Counted from the first letter of the stretch, positions 26,685-36,097 are shown. The stretch is DNA of 64,000 nucleotides from Nocardia anaemiae NBRC 100462 (GCF_001612725.1 NZ_BDAZ01000025.1:163099-227098), one strand, 5' to 3'. Notes: generated by a model not told the origin, from the sequence alone. Made by a program: numbers and translations.

Positions 26685-27344
26685 TCAGTGCTGCCCCTCG
26701 GCGGTCACCGGGTTGGTGAGACTTCCCACACCGGTGATCCTGACGGTGACCCGATCACCAGGCGACAGGGTGCCCGAGCCAGCGGGAGTTCCGGTCAGCA
26801 CGATATCGCCGGGTTCCAGGGTCATCGCCGCGGTGATATAGGCGAGGAGCTCGCCGACCGGGGTGAGCATGTCCGCGGTGCGGCCCGACTGCCGCACTCT
26901 GCCGTTGACCAGGCATTCCACCCGCAGAGCAGTAACGTCGACGGACGCAGCCGCGACCATCGGTCCCAGCGGGCAGAAAGTGTCGAAGGACTTGGCGTAA
27001 TCCGGCAGGCCCAGCTCGTCCTGAATGTCGCGAGCCGAAACGTCGTTGGCACAGCAGTATCCGGCGATGGCGTCCACTGCGGCGATGGCATCCACTCGCC
27101 GTATGCGGCGGCCGATGACGATCCCGAGTTCGGCTTCGTGTTCCACGCGGGAGGACTCCGGAGGTAGCACGATGGCCTCGCCGGGTCCGATAACAGTACC
27201 GGGCGCCTTGAAAAAGATCTGGGGTGTCTCGGCGGTCGCTCGACCCACTTCGGCGGCGTGCGCGGCGTAATTCAGACCGACGGCAACGATTTTTCCCGGG
27301 CGCGGAAGCGGTGCGGAGGCGGTCGTGCACCGCACGGTCACCAC
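26685..27344 (-). CDS. fumarylacetoacetate hydrolase family protein
   Basis: 219 residues from a GTG at 27344 that overlaps the last codons of the MarR gene. It matches the FAH superfamily: KIVAVGLNYAAHAAEVG, then the metal-binding VEHEAELGIVIGRR, CANDVSARDIQDE, KSFDTFCPLGP and the end motif LTGTPAGSG. Enzymes of this family hydrolyse or decarboxylate beta-diketo acids or oxopentanedioates in aromatic breakdown; the exact substrate cannot be read from sequence. Coupling to MarR suggests control by an aromatic ligand. Confidence 0.88.
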   Translation of the reverse strand: MVTVRCTTASAPLPRPGKIVAVGLNYAAHAAEVGRATAETPQIFFKAPGTVIGPGEAIVLPPESSRVEHEAELGIVIGRRIRRVDAIAAVDAIAGYCCANDVSARDIQDELGLPDYAKSFDTFCPLGPMVAAASVDVTALRVECLVNGRVRQSGRTADMLTPVGELLAYITAAMTLEPGDIVLTGTPAGSGTLSPGDRVTVRITGVGSLTNPVTAEGQH

Positions 27345-27835
27345 GCTCCGGTGAGAGGTTGGGACTCGGCCGCGGGCCGATAGATGTCGGCAACAGCTTC
27401 GGTTATCCGATCGATGAGCTGCAACGCATGCGCCAGCACCCGACGCTCGTCCTCGGTGAGGGTCCGGTGCAGTGCTTCGGCTAGCACGTGGACGCGCTCT
27501 CGTCGATCGGCATTGATAGCCGTGGTTCCCGCCGCCGTGAGCGCGAGGACCTTCTTGCGCGCGTCGCGCGGGTCGGGACCGGCGGCCACGAACCCCGCCT
27601 CGACGAGTTCCTTGACCGTCGTGGCCATGGTCTGGTGTCGGACTCCTCTGCTCGCCGCCAGGTCGGCGGTGGTCATCGGACCGCGCACGTCGAGCATGTC
27701 CAGCACCGCAGCGAGAATGGGGGCGAGCCGGTCGGCCACGCGCGTACTACGGACCAGGGCGCCGACCGCGAGCCGCAAATGGTTAGCCAATTCGTCGGCG
27801 GTAGGCGCCTGCGGGGTCGAGGACGTGTCGTTCAT
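27338..27835 (-). CDS. MarR-family regulator
   Basis: 165 residues. The winged helix-turn-helix is MTTADLAASRGVRHQTMATTVKELVEAGFVAAGPDPRDARKKVLALT, the classical MarR recognition helix plus D-x-R-D wing. It is transcribed divergently from the MBL-fold gene, with an inverted repeat in the 71-bp gap, and overlaps the FAH gene. It probably represses both directions until an aromatic or related ligand binds. Confidence 0.9.
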   Translation of the reverse strand: MNDTSSTPQAPTADELANHLRLAVGALVRSTRVADRLAPILAAVLDMLDVRGPMTTADLAASRGVRHQTMATTVKELVEAGFVAAGPDPRDARKKVLALTAAGTTAINADRRERVHVLAEALHRTLTEDERRVLAHALQLIDRITEAVADIYRPAAESQPLTGAW

Positions 27836-27864
27836 AGCACCAGTTTAGCCGATATGCAGCATGA

Positions 27865-27886
27865 CCTGTACAGTAAAGCCTGTACA
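27865..27886. promoter_or_regulatory. MarR operator candidate
   Basis: The gap between the divergent MarR and MBL genes has TGTACAG (27867-27873) and its inverse CTGTACA (27880-27886). The word CCTGTACA also appears twice in direct orientation 14 bp apart. Both layouts suit a MarR dimer. Confidence 0.5.
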
Positions 27887-27906
27887 TCTGAGCCGAGGAG
27901 CTGACC

Positions 27907-28548
27907 GTGCAATTGATAAAGCATGCCCATGCCTGCGTATCGCTGGTAGGAGACGGTGGCCGGATTGTTGTCGACCCGGGGACCTTCACCCCGGACGCGG
28001 CGGCGGTTGTTGCCGCCGCGGACGCGATCCTGATCACCCACGACCACCTCGATCACTTCGACGAGGCGGTGATCGACAACGCCCTGGAAACCCGCCCGGA
28101 GCTGCGGGTCTACGGACCAGCCGCCGCCGTCGGGCGTTGGGCTGACCGGCGTGACCAAGTCAGCGTTGTCGCCACCGGCGATCGTTTCACCGTGGCGGGC
28201 TTCGACGTTGCGGTGGTCGGTGACCGGCACGCCGAGATCCATACCGACATTCCCGCCGGCGCGAATGTCGGCTACCTAGTCGACGGCCGCGTCTACCACC
28301 CCGGTGACGCCTACCACGTCCCCTCCGCGCCGGTCGAGACGCTACTGCTGCCGACCAGCGGGCCCTGGACCAGGGTCGCGGCCGCGGTCGACTTTGTGCG
28401 CGAGATCGCACCGAAGCAGCTCATCCAGATCCACGAAATCATGCTCAGCGACATCGGGCAACAGTCGATGGCACGCTTTCTGAGCCCGGCCATGCTGAGC
28501 GAGGTCCCGCTGACCATCGTCCCTGTCTCCGATGCGATCACGGTTTAG
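27907..28548 (+). CDS. MBL-fold metallo-hydrolase (UlaG-like)
   Basis: 213 residues from a GTG at 27907 with GAGGAG upstream. The metal-binding signature THDHLDH lies near residue 45; later DRHAEIH, YHPGDAY and the C-terminal IQIHEI supply further ligands. The short single-domain layout matches UlaG-like hydrolases of unknown or lactonase-type activity. It diverges from the MarR gene, so it is likely part of the same response. Confidence 0.85.
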   Translation: MQLIKHAHACVSLVGDGGRIVVDPGTFTPDAAAVVAAADAILITHDHLDHFDEAVIDNALETRPELRVYGPAAAVGRWADRRDQVSVVATGDRFTVAGFDVAVVGDRHAEIHTDIPAGANVGYLVDGRVYHPGDAYHVPSAPVETLLLPTSGPWTRVAAAVDFVREIAPKQLIQIHEIMLSDIGQQSMARFLSPAMLSEVPLTIVPVSDAITV

Positions 28549-28890
28549 CTAGGAGGCGGAAGACAACCGGCTTGTGGCCTGGCCCCAGGGCTGCGGCTCG
28601 ACCACGTCGTCTCGGTCGACGGCTTCCTCCTCGAACCAGCCCGTCCCCGTGAGCCATGTCTCCAGCCACGCTGCGAGCCCGGCGGAGTCGAGGAACCAAC
28701 ACTGATCCCCCGATCCGTCGCTATCCGGGTTCGGCTCGAAGAGCAAGACCTGACCATCCTCGCTGAAGCAGTTAACACCGGCGTACATGCCGCAGCCCCA
28801 GGTCAGGATCGGCACGACGCCGTCCGGCCACTCCGGGTACGCACCTGGGATCTGTTCCGTCCCTGGGAATCCGCTCGGATTCGGACATGT
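28549..28890 (-). pseudogene. 5'-truncated SMI1/KNR4 (SUKH) fragment
   Basis: The minus strand is open from a stop at 28891-28893 and reads ...PEWPDGVVPILTWGCGMY, VLLFEPNPDSDG, WFLDSAGLAAWLETWL, TGWFEEE, ending at 28549. This is the C-terminal half of a SUKH domain, the immunity-protein fold of polymorphic toxin systems. The N-terminal half is missing, and no toxin gene adjoins. It is a relic, although a GTG start at 28815 could yield an 88-residue product. Confidence 0.55.
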
Positions 28891-29042
28891 TCACCCTCGG
28901 CTATCCGTTCAAACCGTGGCGTGACGCTGAGTCGATCGCCGATGGTCTGTCGATCCCGCGATGTACGGTCGGCGATCACGCTCGCGACACGAACCCGCCG
29001 ACCGCGCCCCACGGAGCATCCGGTATCGGCCGGTCTGATGGA

Positions 29043-30131
29043 CTACGTCGCCTGATGCCGGTAGGCGGAGTAGTCGAGGTAACCCTTGTCGCCGCCGGCG
29101 TAATAGGTCGCCTCGTCGGCCTCGTCGAGCGGAAGGTCGGATCGCAGGCGCTCGACCAGGTCGGGGTTGGCCAGGAACGCCCGCCCGAAGCTGATCACAT
29201 CCGCACCCAGCTCGAGCCAGTGATCGGCGGCCTTGCGGTCGGCAGGAGTGGCACCCAACGGGTTCGAGGGATTCACGATCAGGGTGCCGGGCCATGCTCG
29301 GCGCAGCTCGACCAGGATCTCCTCGTCGGTGGTCGCCTCCAGGTGCACGTACGCCAGATTGTGTTGGGCGAGCTCAGCCAATAGCGCGCCGTACAGCTCG
29401 GGGATGTCTTCCTCGATCGCGTCCCAGATTCCCGCACCGGGACTGAGACGGATGCCGACCCGGTCGCCGCCGATCGCTTCCACGGCGCCCTCTACGGCCT
29501 CGACGGCGAAACGGATCCGACCGGTGATCGAGCCACCGTAACGGTCGGTTCGCTGATTGGCATTGCTGGAGAGGAACTGCCCGATGAGGTAGCCGTTGGC
29601 GCCGTGCAGCTCGACTCCGTCGAAACCTGCCTCGATCGCCCTACTCGCCGCTGCCGCGTACGACAGGGCCTCGTGGGCGACTTCGGCAGTATCGAGCGCG
29701 CGGGGGACGGGTGCCGGCTGCGGCGCTGTCGGGGTGAAGACCATCGCGTCACGCGCGGCGATGGCCGAGGGGCCGACGGGTTGCAGGCCGGTGGTGTCCG
29801 GGTGGCTGATCCGTCCGCCGTGCATGATCTGAGCGAAGATCCGTCCGCCATTCGCGTGGGTCGCCGCGGTGACTTGTCGCCACGACTCGACCTGGGCGTC
29901 GGTGTACAGTCCAGGCGTCATTGGGTTGGATTGGCCGATCAGGCTGGGCTGGGTGCCCTCGGTGATGATCAGCCCAGCGGTCGCACGCTGCGCGTAGTAC
30001 GTCGCCATCGATGCTGTCGCCAGGCCGTCGGCGTTGGAGCGCACGCGTGACATCGGAGCCATCGCGATCCGGTTCGGGAGCCGAAGGCCCGCGAGGTCAT
30101 AGGAGTCGAACAGTGTTGTCTCGGTTGGCAT
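29043..30131 (-). CDS. old yellow enzyme, NemA-type ene-reductase
   Basis: 362 residues. It has the FMN-barrel start LRLPNRIAMAPMSRVRS, the substrate-binding HGANGYLIGQFL (His and Asn pair near residues 175-178), TDRYGGSI, and the phosphate-binding ISFGRAFLANPDL near the end. Old yellow enzymes reduce activated double bonds with NAD(P)H, including maleimides, nitro-esters and quinones. A MerR gene faces it across a 59-bp gap, a usual arrangement for electrophile-responsive ene-reductases. Confidence 0.92.
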   Translation of the reverse strand: MPTETTLFDSYDLAGLRLPNRIAMAPMSRVRSNADGLATASMATYYAQRATAGLIITEGTQPSLIGQSNPMTPGLYTDAQVESWRQVTAATHANGGRIFAQIMHGGRISHPDTTGLQPVGPSAIAARDAMVFTPTAPQPAPVPRALDTAEVAHEALSYAAAASRAIEAGFDGVELHGANGYLIGQFLSSNANQRTDRYGGSITGRIRFAVEAVEGAVEAIGGDRVGIRLSPGAGIWDAIEEDIPELYGALLAELAQHNLAYVHLEATTDEEILVELRRAWPGTLIVNPSNPLGATPADRKAADHWLELGADVISFGRAFLANPDLVERLRSDLPLDEADEATYYAGGDKGYLDYSAYRHQAT

Positions 30132-30154
30132 GCCTCGACGGTAAGACCTACCAT

Positions 30155-30162
30155 TGACGTCA
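30155..30162. promoter_or_regulatory. palindrome in the OYE-MerR gap
   Basis: The 59-bp gap between the divergent reductase and MerR starts holds the 8-bp palindrome TGACGTCA, with TTGAC overlapping its left edge. MerR proteins bind short palindromes between promoter elements, so this is the best operator candidate in the gap. The site is short and the assignment is weak. Confidence 0.35.
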
Positions 30163-30190
30163 GAGGCAAGTGCTTGCGATGGAGGTCACA

Positions 30191-30571
30191 GTGCGGATCG
30201 GTCAGCTGGCAGAGCAGGCAGGGGTGAGTGTCCGTTCACTGCGCTACTACGAAGAACAGGGACTGCTGACCAGCACGCGCAGCCCCAGCGGCCAACGGAC
30301 CTACGTGGACGGCGCTGTCGAGCGGGTCCGCCTGCTCCAGCGCCTGTATGCCGCCGGACTGTCGAGCCGCACCATCGTTGGGCTGCTCCCGTGCGTCGAC
30401 TCACCGAGCGCCGAGCAGTCCGACGAGACCTGGGCGCTCCTGCTGGAGGAACGTGCGCGCCTCGATGCGCACATCTCCGACCTGCTCCAGGCCCGCGATG
30501 CCCTGGACGGGCTCGTCACGACGAACCGCCGCCATCGCGAGACCTTCGTCGACCAGGTCGACGCTCTCTGA
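30191..30571 (+). CDS. MerR-family regulator
   Basis: 126 residues from a GTG at 30191, five bases after GGAGG; ATG at 30179 is also in frame. It begins MRIGQLAEQAGVSVRSLRYYEEQGLL, the MerR helix-turn-helix, then RTYVDGAVERVRLLQRLYAAGLS and a dimerising coiled coil (ARLDAHISDLLQARDAL). A single Cys occurs in LLPCVDSP, in the place where electrophile or metal sensors of this group often carry Cys. It probably controls the divergent reductase and itself. Confidence 0.9.
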   Translation: MRIGQLAEQAGVSVRSLRYYEEQGLLTSTRSPSGQRTYVDGAVERVRLLQRLYAAGLSSRTIVGLLPCVDSPSAEQSDETWALLLEERARLDAHISDLLQARDALDGLVTTNRRHRETFVDQVDAL

Positions 30572-31228
30572 CCGCGAGCGCGCTGGTGTATCAACTCCAA
30601 TGAGCGGTTCCGGCTCGACGTGACCACTCGACTGGAGGAGACCGGTTCGAGGTCGGATCGCTTCAACTGGTGGCCGTCCTCAAGCCGATGCCGGGACTGT
30701 CGAAACCCGCACCACGTCTATATCGGCCGGATCCCGCGTCAGGTCGGCGCTCCCACCGACGCCGAGGAGGCCGCCGACCTGGTGTGGGTGCCGCTGACCG
30801 AGACGCGCGAGCGGGCCGCGCCCTGGTTCAGGATGCCCAGCCACGGCTGGATACCGCCGTCGTCGGGGCTTGTCAGGTCGTCGTGGGTGGTGCACGCCCG
30901 GCAGCGTGCACGCCCGTCGTCGTTTAGAACTGCAACTGCACTCAGGTGGTTCGTTGCTGGTAGACCTGTGCCACGTGCAGCCGATGTGTGTCGGACCGGT
31001 CACCCTCATCCCGGCCCGCGCTGCAGTCCCCACCCGGTACGTGGGTACCCGCCCCTGAATCTAGATGTACTGACATGAGAGGTTGGTGACTCGGTGGCTG
31101 GAAGGACGTCCTGGTCGAGGGCTTCGGGCCTCGGTCGAATGTGAGGGTTTGGCTCAACAGCGCAGCAGATCTCGGGGTTGACGAGACGAGGCCGGGGGAG
31201 CTTCGGTTGAGTTTGTTGGGGCAGCAGC
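30572..31228 (+). pseudogene. region with a NUDIX hydrolase fragment
   Basis: No intact gene is visible in this 657-bp stretch. Near 30716-30820 the plus strand reads VYIGRIPRQVGAPTDAEEAA then VWVPLTETRE. This matches the end of NUDIX hydrolases ('R.VGAPTDAEEAA.v.WVPL.E'); the NUDIX box itself is gone. The remainder to the YhgE gene's stop at 31229 shows nothing. Confidence 0.5.
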
Positions 31229-33229
31229 TCAGGCGGGCACCGTGAATTCGTCGGCGGCGCCGAGGGGTTTGGGTCTGCTGCCGGTCGTTGCACGCAGCCG
31301 TAGATATTGTGCAGAGACCGCGATCGTGAGGGTGAGCGCGGTCATTGCGGTCAGCATCATAACCGAGATCCAGAACATCTGGTCGTAAAGGCCTATGTCG
31401 CAACGGATGATGGCGCGCCGCGCAAAGGTGAGTGGGCTGATATCGGCGAACGGCTTGAATGCCAAGGGAGTGGTGCCGAGTGGGAACACGCCACCGAATG
31501 CGAACAGGCCGAACATGTAGAAACTGAACGCTGCGATGCTGCCCGCGACGCGCCCAACGACAACGATGAACATGTGCGTGGTGACCGCGGCAGTGATACC
31601 GACGAGAACCACGACAGCAATCATGGTGGCCCAGTTGTTCGGTTCCCATCCAATCGATTTGCCGTATGCCGCAGTGGCGCCGGCCGCGACGATTCCCCAC
31701 ACCGCACCGATCAGCGTCTTGTCGACCACTGAGCGTAGTGCACGGCGTCGCAGCGAGCCGGGTTGTGTGCTTGCCCGCGACGGTTTCAGCAGCATCCAGG
31801 CGACGATGACGGTGAGGAATGTTCCTAGGACCACGATGACCGGGCCTGCGCCGCCGGCAAGAACTTTTTGGCTGCGATCGCCGTTGACGACCCGTTGGGC
31901 GGGCTCCTGGTTGGAGATGTTCATCGAGAACGGCTGGCTGAACATGCTGGCCGAGGCGTTCGGGTCGGCGATGTGGGGTGCGGCTGCCGACCCGTCGGTG
32001 AGTCCGGCGTCGAGTTGGTGCATACCGTTGTCGAGCTGTTCGGCGCCGTCCTTGAGCTGGTGGCCGCCGGTGGCGAGCTGCCCGAGTCCGGTGGTGAGCT
32101 GCTTGGTTCCCTGATCGAGTGCTTGCGTGCCGTCGCGTAGCTGTCCTGCGCCCTGTGCCAGTGCCAGCATCCCGGCGCGGTAGTCGGCGTTGGGGTCGGT
32201 GAGTTGCCGGGCGAGTTCGCGTGTGCCGTCGCGTAGTTGGGTGATCTGGGAAGTGATGCTGTCGGGGTTGGTTTGGCGGACCTGGTTGAGCAGTGATCGT
32301 AGTTGTGTGACGGCGGAGGCCATCGCCGGATCGGAACTGGGGGCCAGTTTGTCCAGCAGAGAATCCAGCTGGGTGGCGAGCTGATCGAACGGGGTGAGTG
32401 CGGCCAGGAGCGGTGCGGCGATCTGGTCGACTCCGTCGCGGATCTGGGCGGCCCCGTTACCAAGTTGGTCTGTGCCACCGACGAGTTGGGTCGCTCCGGT
32501 GACCAACTGTGTGGCCCCGTTGCTGAGCTGGCCGGTGCCGTCGGCGAGTTGAGTGCTGCCGGTCAGTGCTTGATCGAGCCCGGTAGCCAGTTGTGCTGAT
32601 CCGTCGGCGAGTTGTGCGGTGCCGTCCGCGAGTTGAGTTGCGCCGTGGGCGGCGTCGCCGAATCCGGAGCCGAGACTGTTGATGCCGATGAGGACCTGGG
32701 TGGCGAACTCCCGCCCGATCGAAGCGGTGATTTGCCGTTGTGCTTGTGCGATGATGCTGTCGGCTACCAGGGATCCGAATGTTCCATTGAAGTCGTTGTA
32801 CCAGACATTGATTCGTGCGGGCGTGGGTTTGGGGTCGGTGACGGTGAGAATGTCGCGAGTGAAATCGCGAGGAATGACGACGGAGAAGGCGTAGCGGGAC
32901 TCCCGTAGTCCGGCCACTGCTTCGGCGCTGGAGACGCGATGGAATTCCACGTCTTTGCCCGAGGCGAGCCCGTCCAAGATCTGGGCACCGAGGTTTTCGG
33001 GTTTGCCATTGTCGATGCCGCCGACGTCGTCGCTGGCGACTGCCACCGGGACGTGTTTGAGATATACCTCGGGATCCCACATGACCCACATGTAGACAGC
33101 AGACACCAACGTTGGTACCACGAGCCCGAGAACCAGCAGCGCTCGTAGCAGACCTGGCCTACTCGGCGGGTCAGCTCGGAGAACGCGCAGTCCGTCGATG
33201 ACTCGCCCTGTGATGGAATTACCTGCCAT
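31229..33229 (-). CDS. YhgE/Pip-type ABC-2 membrane protein
   Basis: 666 residues from the ATG at 33229; an in-frame TTG/ATG further upstream is less likely. It has an N-terminal membrane helix (ALLVLGLVVPTLVSAVYMW) and a periplasmic region. A long repeat zone follows where units such as GATQLADGTAQLADGSAQL recur about every seven to fourteen residues, and then five C-terminal membrane helices. This is the layout of YhgE/Pip proteins (phage infection protein, ABC-2 permease-like), thought to span the envelope and export lipids or proteins. It lies alone on the minus strand. Confidence 0.85.
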   Translation of the reverse strand: MAGNSITGRVIDGLRVLRADPPSRPGLLRALLVLGLVVPTLVSAVYMWVMWDPEVYLKHVPVAVASDDVGGIDNGKPENLGAQILDGLASGKDVEFHRVSSAEAVAGLRESRYAFSVVIPRDFTRDILTVTDPKPTPARINVWYNDFNGTFGSLVADSIIAQAQRQITASIGREFATQVLIGINSLGSGFGDAAHGATQLADGTAQLADGSAQLATGLDQALTGSTQLADGTGQLSNGATQLVTGATQLVGGTDQLGNGAAQIRDGVDQIAAPLLAALTPFDQLATQLDSLLDKLAPSSDPAMASAVTQLRSLLNQVRQTNPDSITSQITQLRDGTRELARQLTDPNADYRAGMLALAQGAGQLRDGTQALDQGTKQLTTGLGQLATGGHQLKDGAEQLDNGMHQLDAGLTDGSAAAPHIADPNASASMFSQPFSMNISNQEPAQRVVNGDRSQKVLAGGAGPVIVVLGTFLTVIVAWMLLKPSRASTQPGSLRRRALRSVVDKTLIGAVWGIVAAGATAAYGKSIGWEPNNWATMIAVVVLVGITAAVTTHMFIVVVGRVAGSIAAFSFYMFGLFAFGGVFPLGTTPLAFKPFADISPLTFARRAIIRCDIGLYDQMFWISVMMLTAMTALTLTIAVSAQYLRLRATTGSRPKPLGAADEFTVPA

Positions 33230-33375
33230 GACGGCCCTTCCAGCACCGATCGGGCACAAGTGGCCCGCGGCGCGCATGCCCTGAAACTTGGAGATCCGCG
33301 GGCCTTGCTGTGGGCACGATCGGACTTGGCAAGACACTAATCAGACGCGTGTGCATTCGGTGACCAAGTCAGACA

Positions 33376-33816
33376 GTGTGGCAGTTAAGACCCACCCGAT
33401 GGCGCGATTTCCCCCATGGCGGCAAGACGACGGATTTTACCGTAACCGGCTCGTCACCGCGACGAAATAGCGGGCGATCCGATGACCTAGCGATCGCAGC
33501 TGTCCAGAAATCGTCCCACCGTGACATGTATGGGCACGCCGTACAGCACAGATATCGACCGATACGACGACCACCGGCTTCGCGTTCTGAGCACGAGGGC
33601 ATGCTGGGAACCTTCGACCGGCTGCGGGTCGCGAGCGAGCTGACCCGCCGCTGGTCGGCACACCGCGACCCCGACCGCGACAGCATCGACGAGCATCGCC
33701 GATTGGAGGAGGCGGCGCTGGCCCGTGACACCGACACCGCCGCCGACATACTGACCCGACACCTCACCCTGACCATGGCCGCACTGGCAGAGCAAGAAAC
33801 CTGGCATCGACCATGA
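33376..33816 (+). pseudogene. GntR-family regulator fragment (FCD domain only)
   Basis: The frame ends with MLGTFDRLRVASELTRRWSA followed by DEHRRLEEAALARDTDTAADILTRHLTLTMAALAEQE, which is the helical FCD ligand domain of GntR regulators. The first ~75 residues do not form a winged helix, so the DNA-binding half is lost. It abuts the epoxide hydrolase gene tail-to-tail, which it may once have regulated. Confidence 0.5.
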
Positions 33817-33848
33817 CGGAGGTCGCCCTCCGACCGGGCCGGATGTCG

Positions 33849-34862
33849 TCAGTCGAGGAAATGTTCGAGCTCTGCGGTGACGAACTGGGGATTCTCCTCG
33901 ACGAGCCAGTGCCCCGCGTGCGGAACGTCAACTGCTGCCACGATATTGGTCAGGCGCGCAGAGACCGTGGCTCGGATCGCGTCGAGTTGGCCCTGGGCGG
34001 TCATGAGCAGGGTCGGGACCGATGTCGGTAGATCGGCCACGGTGTCGCGGACGTCCTTGTCGAGAGCGCGGTAGAGCTCGAAGCCGCCCGAGAGTGCCGC
34101 GGGCCTGCTGTAGGTGCGGGCGAATTCGTCGATCTCGGCGTCGGTGAACGGGGACCGCTCCGAGGTGCCGCCGAATGCCGTGCCGCCGAAGGAGACCTGC
34201 GGGTAGAACATGGCCAGATACTCGCGGACATGGTCGCCGACGATCGCTTCGGGGACCTGTGGCTGGGAGTGGAAGGCGATGTGCCAGCTCAGCGTGCGGT
34301 AGGTGCGTGCATCGATCGCGGGGCCGGGGAGCGGCAGGTCGAGGTAGCCGAGGCGGGCGGTGTCGGCGGGGAACTGGTCGGCGTACTCGAACGCGACGGC
34401 GGCGCCGAAGTCGTGTCCGACGACCTGGGCGTCCCGCACGCCGAGCCGGTCGGCGATCAGGGTGTGCGCGTACCGGGCGAGGGTGGCCTTGTCGTAGCCG
34501 GTCGGTGCGCCGGTGCTGTCACCCAGTCCGGGGAGGTCGACGGCGTAGACGGTGTGGTGTTCGGCGAGCGCGGGCATGATCGGCCACCAGCCGTACCAGG
34601 TCTGGGGCCAGCCGTGGATCAGCACCACCGGGCTGCCGTGGCCGCCGGTCACATAGTGCATGCGAACGCCGTCTACGTCGGCGAACTTGTGCTGAAAAGT
34701 GTTCTCGAACTGGGGATCCCCGTGCGTGGCCGCGGCGTAGGAGGGGACGGCGGGGGTAGTCGTGGAGCAGGCCGCGGTCCCCATCGTGAGCAGGATCGCG
34801 AGGATGGTGGCGACCGCGCGCGTGGAGCGGAGCAAGCCGTGCGGCCGGGTTGCGGTGATCAT
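33849..34862 (-). CDS. secreted alpha/beta-hydrolase lipoprotein, epoxide hydrolase type
   Basis: 337 residues from the ATG at 34862. The signal peptide ends in a lipobox (LTMGTAACS), so it is likely a lipoprotein. The alpha/beta-hydrolase core shows HGWPQTWYGWWP (oxyanion), VVGHDFGAAVA with Asp as nucleophile near residue 155, and HAGHWLVEENP near the end (catalytic His). An Asp nucleophile in GHDFG is typical of epoxide hydrolases and haloalkane dehalogenases. An Asp nucleophile and a Trp-Pro oxyanion motif favour epoxide hydrolase. It lies 20 bases from the DinB-like gene upstream. Confidence 0.85.
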   Translation of the reverse strand: MITATRPHGLLRSTRAVATILAILLTMGTAACSTTTPAVPSYAAATHGDPQFENTFQHKFADVDGVRMHYVTGGHGSPVVLIHGWPQTWYGWWPIMPALAEHHTVYAVDLPGLGDSTGAPTGYDKATLARYAHTLIADRLGVRDAQVVGHDFGAAVAFEYADQFPADTARLGYLDLPLPGPAIDARTYRTLSWHIAFHSQPQVPEAIVGDHVREYLAMFYPQVSFGGTAFGGTSERSPFTDAEIDEFARTYSRPAALSGGFELYRALDKDVRDTVADLPTSVPTLLMTAQGQLDAIRATVSARLTNIVAAVDVPHAGHWLVEENPQFVTAELEHFLD

Positions 34863-34882
34863 GTGGTCCTGTCCTAATGAAG

Positions 34883-35368
34883 TCAGCGGCCGGTCGTGCC
34901 GTCGAATAGTTCGCGGAGGATGTCGGCGTGGCCCGCGTGGCGGCCGGTCTCCTCGATCATGTGGGTGAGTGCCCAGCGGAGGCTGGGAGCGGAACGGCCC
35001 GGCCGCGGCACCGGTGCGCCGAGATCGGTGCAGCCGTCGAGTATTTCGTTGGCCCGCTCGACCGCCTCGCGATAGCGGGCGACGACGTCGGCCACGGTGT
35101 CGGTCGGTGCGGCCTGGAACGTTGCCTGCCAGTTGGTGACCCGGTCTCCGAGGAACATCGAGCGCTCGACGAAGGTGAGATGCCGGAGCAGGCCGAGCAG
35201 GTTCGTGCCCGACGCCACCGCGGCCGTTCGTACCTGCGGTTCGGGGGCGCCCTCGACCTTCGCGGCGATCGTGGCCCGCAGATAGTCGAGAAAGCCGCGC
35301 AGCACCTCGGCCTCGCTGCTTCCGGTGCGGGGCGGCGGAGTGTCGTTGCGGCGCTTGATGGTTGGCAC
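34883..35368 (-). CDS. DinB/DUF664-like, probable mycothiol-dependent enzyme
   Basis: 161 residues from a GTG at 35368 with AAGGAGACC upstream. A four-helix DinB fold is indicated by LLGLLRHLTFVER (first metal His) and HMIEETGRHAGHADILREL near residue 140, which supplies two more metal-binding His residues. Actinobacterial members of the DUF664 group are bacillithiol- or mycothiol-dependent transferases acting on electrophiles. It shares the strand with the methyltransferase and hydrolase, as an operon. Confidence 0.85.
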   Translation of the reverse strand: MPTIKRRNDTPPPRTGSSEAEVLRGFLDYLRATIAAKVEGAPEPQVRTAAVASGTNLLGLLRHLTFVERSMFLGDRVTNWQATFQAAPTDTVADVVARYREAVERANEILDGCTDLGAPVPRPGRSAPSLRWALTHMIEETGRHAGHADILRELFDGTTGR

Positions 35369-35389
35369 GATGGTCTCCTTCGCAGGGGG

Positions 35390-36016
35390 TTAGGCGGTGC
35401 GGCGGATGAGCAGGACGTGGTCGGTGACCTCGGCGGTGCGCCCGTCCGGTCCCGTCGCGGTACGGCGGGGCGCGTTGGCGCGCTCGACCGTCCACGTCGC
35501 CGGATCCAGGTCCATCCCGGCCGCGACCTCATGCGGGGACGGGTACCGGACGTCGGGATCCTGATTCCACGACCAGGGCGCGGTCGAGCCGTGGTCGACG
35601 ACCAGCAGCCGCCCGCCCAGCCGCAGCGCGTAGGCGGCCAGGCGCAGGACGGACGCTCGGTCGAGGTCGAACGGGGTGGGCAGGTAATGCGCGGAGACCA
35701 GGTCGAACCGCCCGCCGGGAAAGGACTCGCGCAGGTCGTGCCGCTCGCCGGCGATCCGGTCGTGCAGGCCGTGCGCGCGTGCGAGGCCGGCGAGCCGCTC
35801 GATCGCCACGGCCGAGATGTCAACTGCGGTCACCCGCCAACCGCGCCGGGCGAGCCATAACGCGTCGCCGCCGTCGCCGCAGCCGAGGTCCAAGACGTCG
35901 CCCGGTGGCATATCCGGAACCGTCTCGGCGAGCAGAACATTCGGGCGCGGGTCCGCGGGCGCCGGCCGGTCGGCGTACACGCCGTCCCAGAACGTAACCG
36001 CATCGGTGGTGGCCAT
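35390..36016 (-). CDS. SAM-dependent methyltransferase
   Basis: 208 residues from the ATG at 36016, preceded by AGGAG. Motif I DVLDLGCGDGGDALWLARRGWRVTAVDIS and the later FDLVSAHYLPTPF match class I methyltransferases of the TehB/thiol-methylating type. The Trp-Asp start (FWDGVYADRP) is also typical. It diverges from an XRE-cupin regulator across an 87-bp gap with two inverted repeats. The substrate is unknown; tellurite, thiol or small-molecule detoxification is plausible. Confidence 0.82.
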   Translation of the reverse strand: MATTDAVTFWDGVYADRPAPADPRPNVLLAETVPDMPPGDVLDLGCGDGGDALWLARRGWRVTAVDISAVAIERLAGLARAHGLHDRIAGERHDLRESFPGGRFDLVSAHYLPTPFDLDRASVLRLAAYALRLGGRLLVVDHGSTAPWSWNQDPDVRYPSPHEVAAGMDLDPATWTVERANAPRRTATGPDGRTAEVTDHVLLIRRTA

Positions 36017-36023
36017 CAAAACT

Positions 36024-36097
36024 CCTATTGTCGGAATAGGCTCAGTCTCATCCGGTGCACCACGATCTGACACGCAATCTTGCGGTTCCGGCAAGAT
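36024..36097. promoter_or_regulatory. two inverted repeats between methyltransferase and XRE-cupin genes
   Basis: CCTATT-GTCGG-AATAGG (36024-36040) sits just upstream of the methyltransferase. ATCTTGC-GGTTCCG-GCAAGAT (36077-36097) sits just upstream of the regulator start. Both are perfect. They are likely operators of the divergent XRE-cupin protein. Confidence 0.55.

Noticed and set aside
31307..32140. Plus-strand frames across the YhgE/Pip gene
   Set aside because: They mirror its repeats and have no start signals or family motifs.
34863..35495. Long N-terminal extension of the epoxide hydrolase-like gene
   Set aside because: It covers the DinB gene in another frame; the lipoprotein signal peptide begins at the ATG at 34862.
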